Under the pieces are notes generated by a model. That model was not told the origin of the DNA. It was given only the letters and a program-made list of their open reading frames with translations, and searched no databases. From the NCBI RefSeq assembly GCF_007565055.1, contig NC_044550.1:88316174-88380173 (forward strand): 64,000 nucleotides of DNA. Direction: 5' to 3'. Shown here piece after piece: positions 62,038-64,000 of this stretch (its first letter is position 1; each line of letters opens with the position of its first letter). Made by a program: the position numbers and the translations under genes. The stretch is from Rhinopithecus roxellana (lineage: Eukaryota > Chordata > Mammalia > Primates > Cercopithecidae).

Positions 62038-62367
62038 TTTTCTTTTCTTTTTTCTTTTCTTTTTTTTTTTTTTTTTTTTTTGAGTCAGAGTTTCACTCTT
62101 GTTGCCCAGGCTGGAGTGCAATGGCGTGATCTCGGCTCACTGCAACCTCCGCCTCCCGGGTCCTGATTCAAGCAGTTCTCCTGCCTCAACCTCCTGAGTA
62201 GCTGGGATTACAGGCACGTGCCACAATGCCTAGCTAATTTTTGTATTTTTGGTAGAGATGGGATTTCACCATGTTGACCAGGCTGGTCTCGAACTCCTGG
62301 CCTCGTGGTCCACCCACCTCGGCCTCCCAAAGTGCTGGGATTACAGAAGTGAGCCACCGCACCCGGC
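62038..62367 (-). mobile_element. Alu, full length, antisense (AluS-like)
   Basis: A T/C-rich tail complement with T23 leads into 'gagtcagagtttcactcttg'. The body ends 'gagccaccgcacccgg'. The flanking 'ttgggcagaactactttt' and 'ttgggcagagccactttt' are the duplication with two differences. Confidence 0.95.
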
Positions 62368-62689
62368 TTGGGCAGAGCCACTTTTTAAGATTAATGGTCA
62401 CATCCTGTAAGTAACAAATTTAAAAGGTCATGTATAACAAAACTTAAAACTAAGTCTCAACTGGATCAAAGTCATTCACTGAAGTGCTTTATAACTAAAA
62501 AACAAAAGCAACACTTTTATGGGAACATCATATAAAGAATGTGCAGTATGCCATCTATATTCTGAAAACCGACTGAAAATTATAAAACATGCCAAAAATA
62601 ACAACAGCAAATGACCAACACAGAGGGAAAAGGCGGGAAATTTAGAAAGAAAAAAAAAAAAAACTTCCAGGCTCCATCCTTCAGGAATA

Positions 62690-63100
62690 TCGAGGAGGCA
62701 GGCATGCAGCTGCTGTCATCGAAACCTGAGCCTAAGCCTGAGGCATAAGCTCTGCCTCACTTCCTGTGCCTGCAGGCGCCCCTGACTGCGTGCCCAATTT
62801 CCGGGCTCTGTGCTGTTGCAGTCCCTGGCTCTTGCAGTTCATGAGCCTGGGAGGCCGCATGCATCCAAAGGCCTTGTTCCTGTGCTGTTTGTGCAAGCTG
62901 CCTTCTCCCTGCCTACCCACCGAGCATGACCAAAGTGGTAGGCTGCCAGTGGCCATCTCCATAAAAGCAACTGAAAGTTTCATACTGGAAGCTCTTTTGG
63001 CTGGCACTCGCACAGTTCTATGAAATAAACTTAGTTAAAGCTCTATGAAGTATGAAAACTTTGCCCTGCTCTTTGACTTGCACAAATTTTGTTTGTATTG
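62690..63100 (+). repeat. possible solo LTR (ERV1-like), family not assigned
   Basis: A GC-richer block with a TATA-like 'ccataaaagc' (62959-62968) and AATAAA 57 bases later (63023-63028), the spacing typical of an LTR U3-R unit. An A15 run precedes it (62646-62660) and an A22 run follows (63227-63248). Termini and duplications were not found. A processed retrocopy is the alternative. Confidence 0.3.
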
Positions 63101-64000
63101 TACATTAGAAGAGAGAAAAGGATGCCTTGCGATGGCATTATTAACTAATGGGGCACTGCAATTTTTACCAGGAGGTGAACTATGCTTAGAAGACTCAGAC
63201 TTTTTAGAAAATCATTTCTCCACTCAAAAAAAAAAAAAAAAAAAAAAATTGAAGGAGGGCAAGAAATTTCACAATTTCTTGTGATAAACAATCACCATCT
63301 TTATAGTATCCATATAACTATTCAAAAATAAAACATTCTTCCTAAGACCTGTGTGGTAAGTCGGTAGATAAGAGGCTTTTGTAAAGTGCTACTTATTGGT
63401 AGCTGACTTATATGAAGTAGTCCTAATGAATAATGAGGGTTGACTAGTCTTGTTTGAAACTGTGCCTGTGTAAGTTGTAGCAGTCTTATTTAAAGTGTAT
63501 AACAGTGCTCTCTTGCTTAATTTAATCTTTAACATTATAGCATGCCACAACTGTAAAGTATTAATGCTATTGTTACCCAAACAAGAAAAAGATTATTATT
63601 TTATTATGTCAAAAGTTTAAGATGTTCTACTGCCATTGTTCTAGCTGTCCAGTGCATTAGCAATTCTTGATGTGCTTAGGAGGTGGATCCATGAATTCCT
63701 TAGACTTTCTGCCAGAATTAAAAAGTGTCTGATTAAATGGTGAACAGTAAGTAGACTGAGGCAAATTTCCAGTGATGCTGTCATTTTTTATTTTGCTATG
63801 CCTTTAGCTTGAAGATTACAACACAATTCTGTTTAAAACCAAACAGCATTAGTTCTTATCTATTCCCCAGATGGGAAATCTATTTTAAGTCAATATTTTA
63901 AAGAAATATGAAGCCATAACAAAAGCTATCATTAATTTTTCTCTGAAGTGCTAGTTAATGCATGCAAAGAAAATAGAGCGATTTAAAACTATTCATCGTT

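Larger units (their letters stand above)
50806..64000. other. GASK1B 5' region: leader, intron 1 or upstream flank
   Basis: No protein-coding exon was recognised right of 50805. Apart from listed elements, 50950-51570, 51640-52270, 53670-55050, 55650-58380 and 58570-62030 are AT-rich with no gene seen. A MIR 3' end is possible at 59525-59625 ('aagcacttagcacagtgctt'). 63250-64000 is AT-rich without recognised content. Confidence 0.6.

Noticed and set aside
62732..63013. 93-codon minus-strand and 85-codon plus-strand open frames
   Set aside because: They overlap on opposite strands in a GC-richer LTR-like block, show no domain, and lack splice or leader context.
1..64000. CRISPR arrays, operons, rRNA or tRNA genes, viral coding genes
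   Set aside because: None was found on reading. The only retroviral trace supported is LTR sequence without internal genes.

Overview
The window is nuclear DNA from a primate, most likely an Old World monkey. Two full-length young Alu elements (36851-37170 and 44533-44828, both antisense) carry the AluYR-type variants I associate with cercopithecoid monkeys ('cccgtctcggcc' and 'caggcttgagcc' near the 5' end, 'gggtttacgcc' in the right arm). Both have perfect target-site duplications. The rest is typical mammalian intron: AT-rich, with many SINEs, LINEs and DNA-transposon fossils. There are no bacterial-style operons, CRISPR arrays, rRNA or tRNA genes.

The only protein-coding gene I can support is GASK1B (FAM198B, C4orf18), on the minus strand and spanning almost the whole window. 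Its complete 519-residue coding sequence is spread over four exons: 50805-49896 (residues 1-303, the start codon, the Golgi membrane anchor and the first part of the kinase-like region), 34687-34473 (residues 304-375), 10135-9909 (376-451) and 6759-6552 (451-519 and stop). All three introns are GT-AG, the phases join exactly, and there are no frameshifts or premature stops. The 3' UTR runs left from 6551, with a plausible tandem poly(A) signal near 4070-4038. The 5' UTR continues right of 50805. A candidate upstream non-coding exon with an ideal donor lies at about 52405-52281.

Region by region: 1-6551 holds the 3' UTR and downstream sequence with L1 fragments and a MER20. Intron 4 of the mRNA (6760-9908) is nearly repeat-free. 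Intron 3 (10136-34472) holds Alus, MIRs, an L1 split by an ERVL-type solo LTR, and an unusual 142-bp hairpin. Intron 2 (34688-49895) holds the two AluYR elements, an old L1, an L2 and MIRs. Exon 2 lies in a local CpG-rich island. The right end (50806-64000) is 5' flank or intron 1, with a 20-bp minisatellite, a nested MER5/L1/AT-repeat complex, an Alu and an LTR-like block.

I found no previously undescribed multi-gene system. The observations most worth checking are the long hairpin inside intron 3 (20500-20641), an overlapping upstream ORF that covers the GASK1B start codon, the candidate 5' exon and promoter, and the minisatellite at 52908-53028.
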